Source: Dugong dugon | Taxonomy: Eukaryota > Chordata > Mammalia > Sirenia > Dugongidae | DNA length: 64,000 bases | Direction of reading: 5' to 3' | Assembly: GCA_030035585.1 (NCBI GenBank) | Contig: CM057462.1 | Location: 65,816,734 to 65,880,733, forward strand | In this document: positions 34,672 through 47,626 of the stretch, in pieces | Layout: the number at the start of each line of letters is the position of its first letter | How positions within the stretch are numbered: position 1 is the first letter of the stretch | Position numbers and translations under genes: made by a program | Notes under the pieces: model-generated | What the model saw: only the letters and a program-made list of their open reading frames with translations | What the model was told of the DNA's origin: nothing | Database searches by the model: none

Positions 34672-35789
34672 GTGGTAGGCTGGTCTGGTCTGCATGGTTC
34701 AGACCAAGCCCTGTGCCCCTGTACCCCGGCCTGGCTGCAGCAGCTGCCCCAGTGGGGAAGGGGGCCTTCCCACTTGCCCACCTGCATCAAGGGACTTTCT
34801 CCTTTGGCCTAGCTGGCTCGGGAGAAGAGCTGACTGTGGTGTGACCAAGAGGGCATCTGCCAACCCCTCCCACAATGGAGTCTGGCCATCTAATACCCTT
34901 CACATGATAGGCATAAGGTGGGCACTGGACTGGGGAGAGGGATTTGTACTCCCCTAATCCGGGGCTGCATCCCTCCCTCTGTCTTGGCCAGGGCTGCAGG
35001 AAAGGTTTATTCCTGCCCCGTGCCCAGCGGCCCCAGCTCAGATCCCTTCTACCAACCCAGCTCCTCTGCTTGGGGCCTTCCCCTGCCCTGCTTGAGCTCC
35101 CCACCCTTGCACTATTTGAGCAGAGTGGGGACTTGGGGCAAGTGCTAGGTCATTTGGGGGTGATGGGGGTACAGTGCCATGCAGCATTCAGGGCTGAAGG
35201 ATGAGAGCAGTGTCAGGGAGGCTTAGGGCCTGTGCTGGCACAGAACTAGGGGGAGGATCTGATGGAGGTGCAGAGGGAAAGTGTTTGGGGCTAATCCTGG
35301 GCCACCTCTTCCTGGAGAAATTTGGCTACAAGTCAGAGAGGCAAATGTGTGGGCCATGCCCCTCCTTGCTGGGCAGTAAACACGGCCGTCACCCTGGGAG
35401 ACGGGCCCAAATATCCCGGTCCCCCACAGTTATTTATACCAGGACTCCCTCTCCTTCTCTGGCTTGGTCTGGCCTCTCCTGAGCTGGGCTGCCTGAGTCG
35501 AGGGTCCAGCTCCCTGTCAAGGCAGGACGCCCTAGCAGCAGGCCTGCATACAGCCTGCATACAAGGCACTCACCACCTCCCAGTGGCCTGTCTCGTTGGA
35601 GGCACTGGGTCTTGGGCAGCTCATGGAGGCCAAGGCGAAGGCCTGGGTGGAGGCAGGAGACCTGAAATTGAGCCCTGGATTTGCTCTAACCCTAGATTTG
35701 CTGCATGACTGTGAACAGGCCACTGGAACCCCTCCTCATCCATAACTCAGCTTCCCTTGGTGTTCAGTGGAAGAGAGGGATATACCAGT

Positions 35790-35990
35790 AAACCAGAGCG
35801 GGAGAGTCAATTCTGACTCATGGTGATCCCATGTGTGCTAAAGAACTGTGCTCCAAAGGGTTTCCAATGGCTGATTTTTCAGAAGTAGATTGCCAAGCCT
35901 TTGTTCTGAAGCACCTCTGGGTGAACTCGAACCTCTAACCTTTTGGTTAGCAGCTGAGTGCGTTACCATTTGTACCACCCAGCAGCTCCA
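35790..35990 (-). mobile_element. AfroSINE, divergent long subfamily (antisense)
   Basis: 'agtcaattctgactcatggtgatcccatgtgtgc', 'ggctgatttttcagaagtagattgccaagcctttg' and 'accacccagcagctcc'. Same variant as at 30606. Confidence 0.82.
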
Positions 35991-36964
35991 GGGAGGGGTA
36001 TAGATTAGTGCTTTTCATGCTGTTTCAAGCAGTAGATCTGGTTCTTTAAATGAAGTTTCACACAGAAGTGCACTATATAAAACAGATGAAGGTAGGGTTG
36101 GTCTGGGTGGAGTCGAGGATGGAGGCCCAGGATCTGGCCCACTCGGCCCGTATGGCCTGGCATGCCAACTTGGAGTCTGCACCCTGCCCCCTTGTTCTAG
36201 AACACATTCCAGGTAACTCTGGAACTCCCTGGCCCAAACCAGTGCCTGCTTCCAGGGCCTGCCAGGCCTGTTCCCCCGTCATCCTCCCTTTGGCTGTCGC
36301 AGCTTCTGGTATGCAAGTGCCTGGAGCCTAAGGGTGGCTGTTTATGGCGCTTGGGAGAGCAGGCTGGGGCCCCCCCGCAGGAGTGTGCACAAGGCCTCTC
36401 CTGGTGAGGGGTGGGGCCCAGTGTGGGAAGAGAAGGGGCCACACTGTGGGCTGGGGACCGGAGGGTAGCAGGGACTGGCTGTACCCTCCCTGCAGATTCC
36501 AGCATGGGACTCCAAAGAGTCCAAGGTTTTAAATTCAAACCTGGCCTTCCAGATCCTTATGAAGGTATTTATATGTCAAGGTAGGAGGATTGAATCTATT
36601 TTATTTAACAGCATTTTAGCTTGATTTAAACTTTTAAATAGTTAGATTTATGGTAGGTGGGTCTTCATTTATACTCTTGCACCAGCCCTGCCAGTGTTAG
36701 GGGTGAGCTTGTACTTGTTTCTTCCTTTACCCACTCCCCCCTGTGCAGCAACCCCAAGACACCCTAACCCAAGAACCCTCAAGCTTCACGAGACAGTGTG
36801 AAAGTTCCTAGACTAACTGATGCCCAAGGCCCTAGCAGACCCGTGTCTTCCTGTTCACTCTGCAGATAGTGCCTGAGCATCTATCTGGGCCAGCCTGGGC
36901 CATGTGGAGGAAGCAAACCTGGCCCTGCCCTTGAGCAATACATCCCAGTAAGGTGGTGTTGCAA

Positions 36965-37166
36965 GGAGCCTTGGTAGCCCAATGGTTAAGTGCTTCGCAG
37001 CTAACCCAAAGGCCGATGGTTTAAACCCACCCAGTGGCTCTGTGGGAGAAAAGACCTGGTGATCTGCTCCCATAAAGATTCCAGCCTAGGAAACACTATG
37101 GGGCAGTTCTCTTCTGTCCTATGGGGTCGCTGTGGGTTGGCATTGACTCGATGGTACACAACAACG
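36965..37166 (+). mobile_element. AfroSINE
   Basis: 'ggagccttggtagcccaatggttaag' to 'cattgactcgatggtacacaacaac', with a (caa)-type tail as in the 7211 copy. Confidence 0.88.
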
Positions 37167-38093
37167 AGGTGGTATCGCACAGAGCACAGAGGCTCTGTTA
37201 AGGGCAGGGAGGCAAGGGGGCCTTGGCTGGTACCTAGAGAGGGCCTAGAATCCCAATCAGGGGCTGGAGCAAACCTGAGAAGACAGCACAATATCATTAA
37301 GGTGGGAATGTACAAAGCACGGGGGAGAGTGAAGTGTAGGCGAAGTTAGGGTGTGTGTACAGCCTCAAGCACCAGGCGGAGAAGCTTGGGTTTTAGATTG
37401 TAAACAGTAAGGGCTGTCAGTGGGGGAGGGGCACTCTCAGGCTGAAAGGTGAACGGACCAGGGTGGGGGTGGGGTGGGAGAGGGTTGGAGGTGTAGTGGT
37501 CAGTAAAGAGACTCGTGGGAGGGAGGGGAGTGGGGCTGACTCCTAGACCGGACAGGAGTGGGAAGTGGGACTCTAGGAAGAGAGAAGTGATCTTAATTCT
37601 GCCTCTGGGACCATTTCTCCCATCTCCTCCTCCTCCTCCGTCTGTTCTGTCTCCTTTTCCCCTGCCATTCCATCGCCCTGAAGCCCCAGGCGAGGGGGAG
37701 GGGGAGAGGCAACTCACTCTAAACCCCCCTCACTTCACACAGGTGACCAGGTGGGAGACCATGGTTGTATAAGAGGCATTCCTCAACTCAGGGGACCTGT
37801 TTATTCATTCATTTATTCACTCAACACATATTTATTGAGAATCTGCAATGCACCAAGCTCATTCTGGGTGTCAGGAGAACAGTGGTGGGTGAACAATGTA
37901 AGCTCCTGCATTTCTGGAGCTTACATCATGGAGGAGTGCACATTAGAAAATGTATCTATCCCTGACTTCACCCTCGGGCTCCTTATTCCTGTGTCCCTAC
38001 CTGCCTGATCCCTGGAAACAGCGACTCTCCCTATTACCCACTTATTTGTTCCAGCTGCCCTCATATCAACACCCACCCCTCTGGACACAGATA

Positions 38094-38256
38094 AAACAAA
38101 CAAAAAACCCACTGCCATTGAGTTGATTCCAACTCATAACGACCCTGTAAGATAGAGTAGAACTGCCCCATAGAGTTTCCAAGGAGTGGCTGTGGACTCA
38201 AACTGCCAACCTTTTGGTTAGCAGCCAAGCTCTTAACCACTGCACCACCAGGTCTG
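38094..38256 (-). mobile_element. AfroSINE (antisense, short form)
   Basis: 'aacaaacaaaaaacccactgccattgagttgattccaactcataacgacc' to 'gcaccaccaggtctgc'. Confidence 0.9.
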
Positions 38257-38574
38257 CACTGGACACAGACAGAGGGAGAGAATCAATGCCCAGGGCCCTG
38301 TCCCCAGGGACCACCCTTCTCTCTGTAGGAAGAGCCCAGTCCTGGGGGTCAGGCCCTAGTTTTTCCCACTCACGTGTGACTTTGAGCCCCTTACAGGGAC
38401 CTTCCTGGCCTCAGTTTCTTTATCTGTCAAGTGGGGCTTAGGGAAGGCTGTGAAGAGGGGGGCGAGGGAACACCTCTGTCAGCTCCAGTATTCCCCACTG
38501 GTGGACAGCTCCTTTTGCTGTGGTGGGAGGTGGAGGAGTGCTAAGAACTCAATATTACGAATATTATTAACACA

Positions 38575-38745
38575 AGGTAATAACAACTGCTATCTGTTGT
38601 GTTCACTGTAGGCCAGCCTCATGCATCTTCTCAATTTATTCCTGACCAGCAGCTCTGTGTGGTCAGTGTGTCTTCCCTGCCCATTTTTCAGATGAGAAAA
38701 CTGAGTCTCAAGGGATTTGGTTGAAGTTATATATAAACCTACTCT
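38575..38745 (-). mobile_element. MIR SINE
   Basis: 'ggtaataacaactgctatctgttgtgttcactgtaggccagcc' and 'cccatttttcagatgagaaaactgagtctcaaggg', antisense. It sits right before the intronic CpG-rich block. Confidence 0.7.
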
Positions 38746-38829
38746 GGGAGCCCTTGAGGACGGTGCTATGAGGGTGCTGCCTAGCATCTGCCCCTCCTGG
38801 GCACTCGGCCTCAAGAGTGGTAACCCAGT

Positions 38830-39480
38830 CCTAACAGCCCCCCTCTCCAGTCTCCTCGGGGGCTGGCACTGCCCCGAGCCTGGGCACTGGGTCCCGATAC
38901 CCTGGCCAGGGCGGTACCAGGGCCGAATCAGGGCAGAGCCCGACTCAGGGGCCTTGGCACCCCTGGGTCCAGGGGCGCTGAGTCCCCGCACCCCAAGTTG
39001 ATGGGTGGATGGGCCCCGGGCTGTCGGGATGTCGCTTCCCCCTCTCCGCCCCCGGCCTCGCGGACGCGGCGGCACCTTCACACTTTCCGCTTGGCCCGCT
39101 GCTCGCCTTTCAGGCCGCCGCGTTTTCAATTGTTAATTTGGAAACGGAAAAAGAAGCCGGCCGGGCGGGGGAGGCCGCGGGGAGGTAACCCGAGCCACAG
39201 GGGGCCCGCCCCTGCTGCGCGCAGAGTCCAGAGTCGGCGAAGCTCCGCCTCTCCCGGCGTTGGCCCGGAGCCCCGCCCCCAGTCGTGCCCGTCATCCTTC
39301 AGTTATGCTCCTCCCCACGCCGAGACGTCTCTCGGGCTCCCGGGACCCCAGAACTCGTAATTGCGGCGCCTCTGCCAAAAGGATAAGGTTGGTCTGCAGG
39401 GCAGGGGGGCGGAGGGCCATGTCGAGGGAGGAGTCCCCCAGAGGCACCGCCCCCAGGAGCCATACCCCCTCGCGAGGAGC
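38830..39480. promoter_or_regulatory. CpG-rich island inside KCNQ4 intron 1
   Basis: CpG frequency rises sharply between about 38830 and 39480 (for example 'ctcgcggacgcggcggcac' and 'ccggccgggcgggggaggccgcgggg'), far from the gene's main promoter. Its centre has an AT-rich core, 39124-39152, with TCAATTGTTAATTTGG followed by GAAACGGAAA. The latter fits the GAAANNGAAA core bound by IRF factors; TTAATT is homeodomain-like. It could be an alternative promoter or enhancer. No exon can be assigned from sequence alone. Confidence 0.6.
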
Positions 39481-41399
39481 CCCGCCTGGTGTAGACGCTT
39501 CTCTGTCCCGAGGTGAACCCAAGCCCTTCTGCAACCCACCAGCGCGAGGGTCATCCGGGCCAGCCCCCTGCCTCCAGACTGCCGGGCCAGGGATCATTGG
39601 CCCCATTAGACAGACGAAGAAACTGAGTCCCAGAGAGGGCCAGTTCACTTGCTGGAAATCACTCAGCCAGGCAGAAACAAAATAGAGCTCAAATGACATT
39701 CCTTTGGCTCTGACATATGTGGCTGTCTTCCTCAGTTGGAAGAGAAAGGGGAGGAGGGGCATCAGGATCACAGCTGAAATTTGCCTCCTTTCCCAGACCT
39801 CCAGGGCCGTTTGTTCACTGAGCTATATAGGAAGTCCTGTTTGGTCTATCCTGACTCCTTGCTATCTTTATTCAGTTATGGCGATGGGGGTTGGGGGTAG
39901 AAGGAAGTTCCTCTAGACTGTCCATGCAAATGAGCACCATGTAAATGAGATGTTAAAGACCCTCCTCCAGACACCCCAGAACGTTCAGGATTGGCAGTCT
40001 CCAGAGCTGCCTAGGGCCTCACTTCCCATTCTGGAAGCTGAAATCACCAGTCCCAGATGGATGAACAAAGAAAAGGGCCTTTGAAGACCATCACTCAACC
40101 CCCTTTCTCTTGTTGAACGGTAAACTGAGGCACAGAGACACTTTCCCAGTTCTTCAGCAGACTGGTGGCAGAGCCAGGATGGAGAACCTGTCCCAGGTTC
40201 CTAGCTCTGTCCACACCCCTATGGCTCCGCTTTGCTGCCCCCAAACCTGACCCGTCTCCCAGTCACCAAGCACACTCCTGTCTTTGAGATGATTCTGGAT
40301 CAGCCCAAACTCCAGGCTGAACAGCATCTTCTTTAAACGCAGAGGAAACTGAGGAGAGTATCTGCAGATACGCTCCCAGCTTCCAGCCTAAGACTCTCCC
40401 AATCACCCTTCCGCATTAGCTGTAGAATAGAGAAGTTGAACCTCTGGCCCAAGGTCACACAGCAACCTTTCCCAGGTGTCAGGGCCCATTGGAATCAGTC
40501 TTGCTGGACCTGAATTCAGCCTGTCTGGTCCTGGGTTTGGGGTTCCCATGGGGAACAAGGCTCTCAGGGCAGCTGTAACCAGCTGCCCCAGGTGTGGCCT
40601 GTGAGTTTGCATACTGCTTTACTTACTAGTAGCGGAGGCATTGCAATCTCCCTCCTCCATCCTGCTCCCCAAACCTCCCACTGGGTGGGGTTCTCAGTGG
40701 CTGAGTCCACAGAACTCCCAAGCTGGGCTCAGTCTTGGGGCCTGTGCTCCCTAGGGGGCCCTGCCCCTCCGCCCAGCTCCAGTTCCCCCCTGTCAGCTCA
40801 TGTTGGTGCCCTGCCTGCTCTGGGAATACTGAGAACGAAGTGGCAAGGACTAATCTCTTTCCCCTGTATTGGAATCTTCCTTCCCAACCCTCCCCTTCCC
40901 CCTTTGCACGGGTTCTGCTGATTCAGAGGACAGAAGGCTTCTTAGAGGTGACCCTGACCCGTACCTGTCTCAAGGAGCTGGGGAGCTGGACAATGCTCTG
41001 ATCCAGTGCCACCGTCACACAGCAGGAAGAGCAAGTGCAGGCACCAGCTTGGCACCAGGATGAGGGAGTTTTTGAGGTGGGGGTTTGGGAGCAGGAGTCT
41101 GGGTCCTTCTACAGAAGGGAAAGCAAAAGAACGTTACCTTAGGAACTGGGAAATATGGGTGCCAGGCCCAGCTCTGCCCCCATCTACTGTATGATCACAG
41201 GTAGGCTATGCCCCTTTCTGGAACTCAGTTTCCCCATCTGTAAATGAGACTACCAGTGGATCTCTAAGAGATCTTCCAGCGCCAAAACATAGCCAGTATC
41301 TTACTTCCTCCATTTCCCCTGGTATGAGCCACCATCATGTCTTGCTTGGATTATACCGTTAGCCTCCCAACTCACGGAGGGGCAAACATCATTACCCCC

Positions 41400-42022
41400 T
41401 GCCCCTCCCCCCTACATTAGTCTGTTCTCCACTCAAAAACCAGTGTGCTCTTTTCAAAACAGAAGTCACCTCATGTTACTTCCTGCTCCAAACTACCATT
41501 TCACTTTAGTAAAAGCCAAAATCTTCACGATGGCCAGTTGATGATCGGCTCCTCACCTCTACTGCCTCTCTGCCCTCACCTCCTACCCTCTCCCACTTGC
41601 TCACTGCCCTCTGGACTTCATCCTTCTTGAAGGTTCTGGAACATGAGAGGCACCATTCTGGCTCAGATCTTTTGCGTTTGCTTTTCCCTCTGCCCAGAAC
41701 GCTATTCCTCCTGATATCTGTGTAGCTCACCCCCTCTTTCCCTTCAGATCTCCTCTCAAATGTCACCTTTTCAAAGTTGCCTTCCCTGACTACCCTCTAC
41801 GTAATAGCCCCCCACTCCCACACCAGTGTTCCTTGACCCTTTCCCCACTTAATTTTTCTCTGTTATCATCTGACATTTTGAATCATTCCTTGTTTATGAT
41901 CCGTCTCCCCCACTAAAACGTAAGTTCCATGAAGTCAGGGGCATTGTGTGCCTTTATGCCTGGCCCATGGTGAGCACTCAGTAAATATTTACTCAACAAA
42001 CGAATGACTGAGTGAGTGAATA
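41400..42022 (+). mobile_element. L2 LINE 3' end
   Basis: 'cttttccctctgcccagaacgc', 'cagatctcctctcaaatgtcacc', 'ttgccttccctgactaccc' and the 3' terminus 'tggtgagcactcagtaaatatttactcaacaaacgaatgac' are classic L2 landmarks in sense orientation. Confidence 0.82.
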
Positions 42023-44514
42023 CTCTGTGGCTCTGGGCTGTGTGCTTCCCCGAGCTGCTGCCCTCCCTGGTTCCCTCATAATCCCCCTGCACTGGGTAGG
42101 GTTGAGTGTGGAGCCAGGAGGGGCCAACAGGGCGTTTGCAGACTGACGTGGTACCAGTCAGAGGTCCAGAACTGAGGCTGTCCTCTCTCAGGAAACTTAC
42201 CAAGCACTCGTTCTGAGTTAGGCACAGGGGATTCAGGGTGAAAAAGTCAGGACCTCTACCCTCAAACAGCTCTCGGTCTGTGGGGGTTTTCACAAGTTGA
42301 GATAAATACCATGAAGGAGGTGACCCTAGAGAAGGGGATAGGGAGTAAGGGAGCATGGTAGGCTCCCACCTAGCCCAGACAGGGTTGGAGGAGGGGCAGA
42401 CACAGTATGAACAAAGGTGGGGAAGGGAGCAAAAAGTCCTGCTTGCTGTTGGTGGGAACAGAGCTATGATGACAGAGAATCAAGTGCCAGATTGGGCACG
42501 CAGTGGAAATGGTGGAATGAATAAGGACCTTCCTTGCACACCAGGCTGAGGAGCTTGGGCCTGAGCTTGCAAGCCGGTGGATTTCACTTTTTTAAAAAGC
42601 AGCAAACCCCTTTGTTCAAATGAAATCTTACGCCAAATCCAGCATGTAAAACTGAGCCAATCTGGATCTACATGGAGCTGCTGCTCAGATAGAACCAGGG
42701 AACAGGTTTCTAGTCAGCCATCTTGGTTAAGATTCTAAAGTCCTGACTTCCTATATTCCACTCCTCAGTTCCGTTTCACCTCGATGGACTCCTGCTTGGG
42801 AGGATCCAGGGCTCTCTGCTTATTTGAGAAGGCAGCGCTGCCTGGCTAGCCCTGGACAGATGGATGGCTCCTGCTTCTTCCTTGCCCACACTCTTGGCTC
42901 ATGTTGACATGTTGCTCAGCCCACTTACCTGGTGCACCAGGTAGTCTGGCTGGCATGGCAGAGGGAACAAGTAGGAGAATTTGGGACTAGTCCAGGTGGA
43001 AGAGGACGAGGCTATGACTCATCAAACACCTCGGCCAGAAGATACCCACCTTCCATATCTTAATGGGGCCAAGATCATTCAACCTAACCCAAGAAAAATT
43101 GGAATGTGGAGGTGGAGAACACTTATTGTAGGGAAACAGAGGAATTTTTTAGAGGCTTTGAGGCATGAAGCACATCTGGGCTTCATGGACTAGAGATGAG
43201 AGGTGAGATTCTGGGGTAGCATAGCCTCCTCTCTGCTTTTCTTTGCGCTGCCGTGGTTTGATTCTTAGTTTCATTACTGAGAGAAGCTCAGCCCAACCTG
43301 CGGGTGAATCCTTCTTAGGTCAGTCTCCAGCCATAGATGAATCAGCAGCCCCCAAAAGAGGGGCACGGGGCTGTGTGGTACCACATAGGGTTGCCCCTTC
43401 TAGGACTTGAGGGGTCTGACAGGGCCTTTCCTAGAGCTGCCCCAAATCTTTGTAGTCTGGGACCTACAAAGGGGCCGGGCTGAGGGACGCAAATGGTGTT
43501 GAAATCCAGCCTGTGCTCAGCTCCTGGAACCCTGGCAGGAATGAGTCCACCCCAGTAAGTCAGGCCTGTTTCTAATTGGTTCCTTGAGAGGGGTCAACTT
43601 TTTGTAATTTGTTGGGCTGGGCGAGGGGGTGGGGGTGGGATGCCTTTTTCTAATTGGTCCTCCCGAAGGGGGCATTTTTTTTTTATAGTTTGCGTGCATT
43701 CTAGCAGCTTTTGTCCTTCCAGGGACATTCTCAGAGAATCTGGAACTGAGCTGATGGCTAACCCTCTCCTTTCTCCTCATTGAGTTGTTCCCCACCTTCA
43801 TGTTACAGACAGGGAAACTGAGGCTCCATTGAGACGTCAGCCCCATCCCCATCCTCAGCCCTGAGCCCCAGCACAGGCCTCTGGCCCAGAACAGCAGGAA
43901 AAGCAGGGGCTCTGGGTCACATGCTCTTGCTCCCTTTGCCATATTTAGAATCGCTGGATCAGGGGAAACTTCTCCCAGCCCCTGAGGATTCTTGGAAAGG
44001 CCTCACTCTGAGGCCTGGCTTACTGCCGCCCCTCTACCCCCCCTGCAAGAGAAAGTAAGTGCCTACTCTCCTGTGAAGAGTCTGGGGGCGCTACAGGCCA
44101 CACTGCTCCTTCCTGTAAGGAAGTGCCTCTCCAGTTAGCTGAAGTCCCTTCTTTAGCATCTACTCTGGTTTGGGGTTTGAGAAGCCCCATCAGCTGGAAG
44201 GTGGTGGGAGTCATGGCCTCTGCCCTCTAGGAACCTTGCTGAATGAGAACAGACTGGCCCTAGGGTCCCCCCACTGAGGAAAGACAGAGCCCTGCCTTTG
44301 GGGCCCTGGTCTGGGAATGGGGAAGAGGACACACATTCCTCAGGCCAGATGCAGAAACCAGGGAGCTAGCTGGTGGCCAGGCAGGGCCTAGACACTGGCA
44401 GGGCCGCACTGGAGAGAGAGGGGGTAGGAAGGAGGATGAGGAGGAAGGGGCAGGGCCTGGATCTGCACTTACTTTGACACAGGCTACTTCTTCCTTCAGG
44501 ATTATCAAGCCTTA

Positions 44515-44770
44515 AAATCAAACCAAACAAAAACATATAGATGCAGAGGGAGGAGGAAAGGGGGAGTTTTTGCTTAGGGGGCATTGAGTTTATGTTAATG
44601 GTAGTAGAGCAATTTGGAAAAGGAGAGCAACAAAGGTTGTACAACATGAACAATGCAGTCAGTGTCACTGAGTTGTACATGCGGAAATTGTTGAATTGGT
44701 GAAGGTTTTGTTGTATATGTTTTCACCACAATTAAAAAAAAAAAACCTGAAAAAAAACAAAACAAAAAAA
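44515..44770 (+). mobile_element. LINE-1 3' end with poly(A)
   Basis: 'cactgagttgtacatgcggaaattgttgaattggtg' and 'tgtatatgttttcaccacaatt', then an A-rich tail. Resembles an L1 3' UTR type frequent in afrotherian genomes; left end approximate. Confidence 0.6.
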
Positions 44771-45049
44771 CACACATAGGTTGAGCACCTGTGATGTCCC
44801 AAGCTTCTCTTTTCACCTGTCCTCACTGTTGGGAATAATGACCCTGTGCTCCCCTCAGACCCTTCTTCAAGGCCTGGTCAGCTCCCTCTCCCACCCTCCA
44901 CAGCAGCTGATTCAGACCTTCTTCACCTCCTGAGGGCCCTCCACCCCACCCTGCTGCCCAGCTCTGAGAAGTGGACCTTGCCTCCTCTTCTCTGAGGAAG
45001 TAGAAGCCCCATGGGAGCTCTGGACTTGCTTCCCTCCCTCCTACATCTC

Positions 45050-46665
45050 TCCTCCTTCCTGCCTGTCACCATGGAAGCTGGAGGGGTCCTTCCTGCTCAA
45101 CACCAGCACCCTTGCCCCCCCGCTCTGGATCCCAGCCTCCTAGCCTCCCTGGGGACCTCATTCCATTGATCACCCCCCCTCTCTCACATCTTCAACTTCT
45201 CCCTGGCTCCTTCCACTCTGGCTACAAATACACTCAAGTCTCTCTTATCTTAAAAAAAAAAAAAAAAGAAAATTCTTTCTCTGTGCTCCATATACTTCTC
45301 CAGCTACCAATCTCTGCCTCTACTGTCTGCAGCCACTTGTTTATAGTTTATCTGCGTCACTGTCTTTACTTCCTCACTGCCCTTTCTCACTCCATCTGGG
45401 CCTGCTCAGACCCTCCCCACCCTCTGAAACTGCCCTTGCCAAGGTACCCAGTGACCAGCTTGTCACCAAATCCAGTGGACATTTTCAAGCCTTAACTCAC
45501 TCGACCCCTTGGCAGCATTTGACACTGTTGTCCACCCCCTCCTTCTTGAAACACTTTCTTCACTTGGCTTCTCTGACACCTCTCTCTTCTGGTTTCCCTT
45601 CCATGTTTCTGGCTGCTTCCCAGTCTGTGTGGAGGGCCTTTCCTCCTTCTGCACCTCTTGGGTTCCATCTGGATCCTCTTCTAAATTTGCCACATGCTCT
45701 CTGGACCATCTCAGCTACTCGCATGACCTCTGTCACCACCTCTACCCTGATGCCCCCCAAATCCACATTTCTGGCCCAACTCTCTCTCTTTATACCCAAC
45801 TGAGTGTTTGCCTGATGTCCCACAGTCCTTCCCATCTCAACATGTCCAAAACGGAACACATCACCAACATACCTGCTCCTCCAATGGGGTCTCCCATCTC
45901 AGTTCACTCATGACACCTTCATCTGTCCGGCGCCCAAACCAGAAACGTAGGAGTCATTTCCCCCTTACTGTCTCCATTTCCAATTAATCACCGGAAGTTT
46001 TACTTCCTAAGACTCTCTCCAATCTATCCTCTTCCCTCCATTCTCCACTGCCACCACCCCGGTCTAGGCCACTATCATCACTCATCTGAATTATTGTGGA
46101 GCCTTCTAACTGGTTTTCCTGGTAAGTCACCTCCTTTAATCCATGCTCCACATTGCCCCCAGTGATGATCCTAAGACACAGATGAGACCATGTGATTCCC
46201 TCTCTTAAAACTCTTCAATGTCTCCCCATTGCCTTTAAGATAAAATTCAAAATGCCTGAGGTACCACTCAAGGACCCTGGATTTAGCTTTCTCTGATTTC
46301 TCCACTATTCCCTTCACTCTAGGCCCCCACCATTCAGAACTGCTGGCCGTGCTAGGCTGCCCTTGGGTTCCCACACCTCTGTTGCTTGCACATCTTGCTT
46401 CCTCTGCCTGGGGCACCCCACCGTGTCCTGGCCCACTCAGGTCTCACTTCCCCCAAGAAGTCTTCCCTGACCCCTCTTCCTGGCTATGCTGAAGCCTACT
46501 TGGGGCTCCCCCTAAATCTGCTGGAGCACACTGCCATCACTTTGTCTATCAACTCACCACAGTGTTGTGTTTGTCTAATTTCTTGGGAACCTGGATTATT
46601 CGTTTCTGACTTTATAATGAACCTGGCTGAGTATAGATGCCAATTAATGTTTCTTCACTGAATGT
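45050..46665 (+). mobile_element. L2 LINE, about 1.6 kb
   Basis: A long sense L2 copy: 'gcctactctgg'-type ORF2 relics such as 'cgaccccttggcagcatttgacactgttgtccacccc', then 'aacatgtccaaaacggaac', 'tctccccattgcctttaagataaaattc' and 'agaagtcttccctgacccc'. Interrupted by a poly(A) run at about 45251-45266. The relic frame is broken. Oldest and longest L2 in the window. Confidence 0.8.
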
Positions 46666-46924
46666 GGCTCAGAGAGGTTAGATGACAACCTCTTTTCTGC
46701 TGTGCGATCCACCCCTGGTCATATACCCATCTCACCAGCCTCCCAGCTCCATCCTTTCAGGGACATCCTCACAAAATCTAGAAGGAGGCTGATGGCCAAC
46801 TCTCTGCCTTCTACCCCACTGCTGGAGAGTCACAAAGCTGAAGGGACCTTAACCATCACTGAGTTGTCCCCTCCTTTCATGTTATGGACAGGAAAACTGA
46901 GGCCCAGAGAGGTGCTATGGCCTG

Positions 46925-47262
46925 GTGGTCCTGGTGAACTTAGGTTCAGGTCTTAGCTCTGCCATTTGTTAACTATGTGACATTGGACAAATTAGTATAT
47001 CTTTCTTTCTGTCTTTTTTGGTTGATGTTTAGAATAATTTTATTGGGATATAAATCACATACCATAAAATCCTCCTTTTTAAAGTGTACAAGTCAGTGGT
47101 TTTTAGTATCTTCACAGAGTTGTGCAGCCATCATGGTATACTTTTCTCAGACTCAGTAAACCTGGGGGGATTATGGTACCACCCTCCTGGAGTTGTGAGA
47201 AATGACTAAGAATATGCAAGTAGAGGACTTGGCACAGTGCCTGGCCAATAGGAAGCCCTAGG
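46925..47262 (+). mobile_element. MIR SINE interrupted by an L1 fragment
   Basis: MIR 5' part at 46925-47005 (cttaggttcaggtcttagctctgccatttgttaactatgtgac) and 3' part at 47140-47262 (ctcagactcagtaaacctgg, ggcacagtgcctggcc). The gap holds an L1M-like 3' UTR segment, 'attgggatataaatcacataccataaaat'. MIR is therefore older than the L1 insertion. Confidence 0.65.
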
Positions 47263-47415
47263 CCAGCAGGAGCAGTTATGATTATTACATAAGGTCACAC
47301 AGCCAGTCAGGGGTGAAGCTGGTGGTGGCAGAAGATCTGCCTCCATCAGGGCTTCCCCTCCCATGCCCTGTGGCTGCTTCTGGGCCATGATTTGAGGAGG
47401 TGTAGGTGGGGGAGA

Positions 47416-47617
47416 GGAGATCCTGGGTGGCGTAAATGGCTAAGCACTCAGCTACTAGCTGAAAGGTTGGCAGTTCAACCTTTGAACAGGCCTGGTAATC
47501 TACTTTCAATGGCAAGGTCACAGCCATTGAAAACCCTATGCTGTAGTTCTACTCTGCACACATGGGGTCGCCATGAGTCAGAATCAACTGGACAGCAACT
47601 AACAACAACAGCAACAG
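47416..47617 (+). mobile_element. AfroSINE, divergent
   Basis: 'gagatcctgggtggcgtaaatggctaagcac' to 'gaatcaactggacagcaactaacaacaac'. The middle block matches the long subfamily with 'cacagccattgaaaaccc'. Confidence 0.82.
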
Positions 47618-47626
47618 GTGTGGGGA

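Noticed and set aside
34329-34790. 153-residue minus-strand frame rich in Thr-His repeats
   Set aside because: It is only the translation of the TG/CA microsatellite; no start context or family match.
38590-39129. 179-codon minus frame at the intronic CpG block
   Set aside because: It spans a MIR and CpG-rich DNA; composition explains its length and no protein similarity is visible.
42981-43193. Possible small gene at 43 kb in KCNQ4 intron 1
   Set aside because: Short frame with no conserved motif, no poly(A) tail or splice context; not supported as a gene or processed pseudogene.
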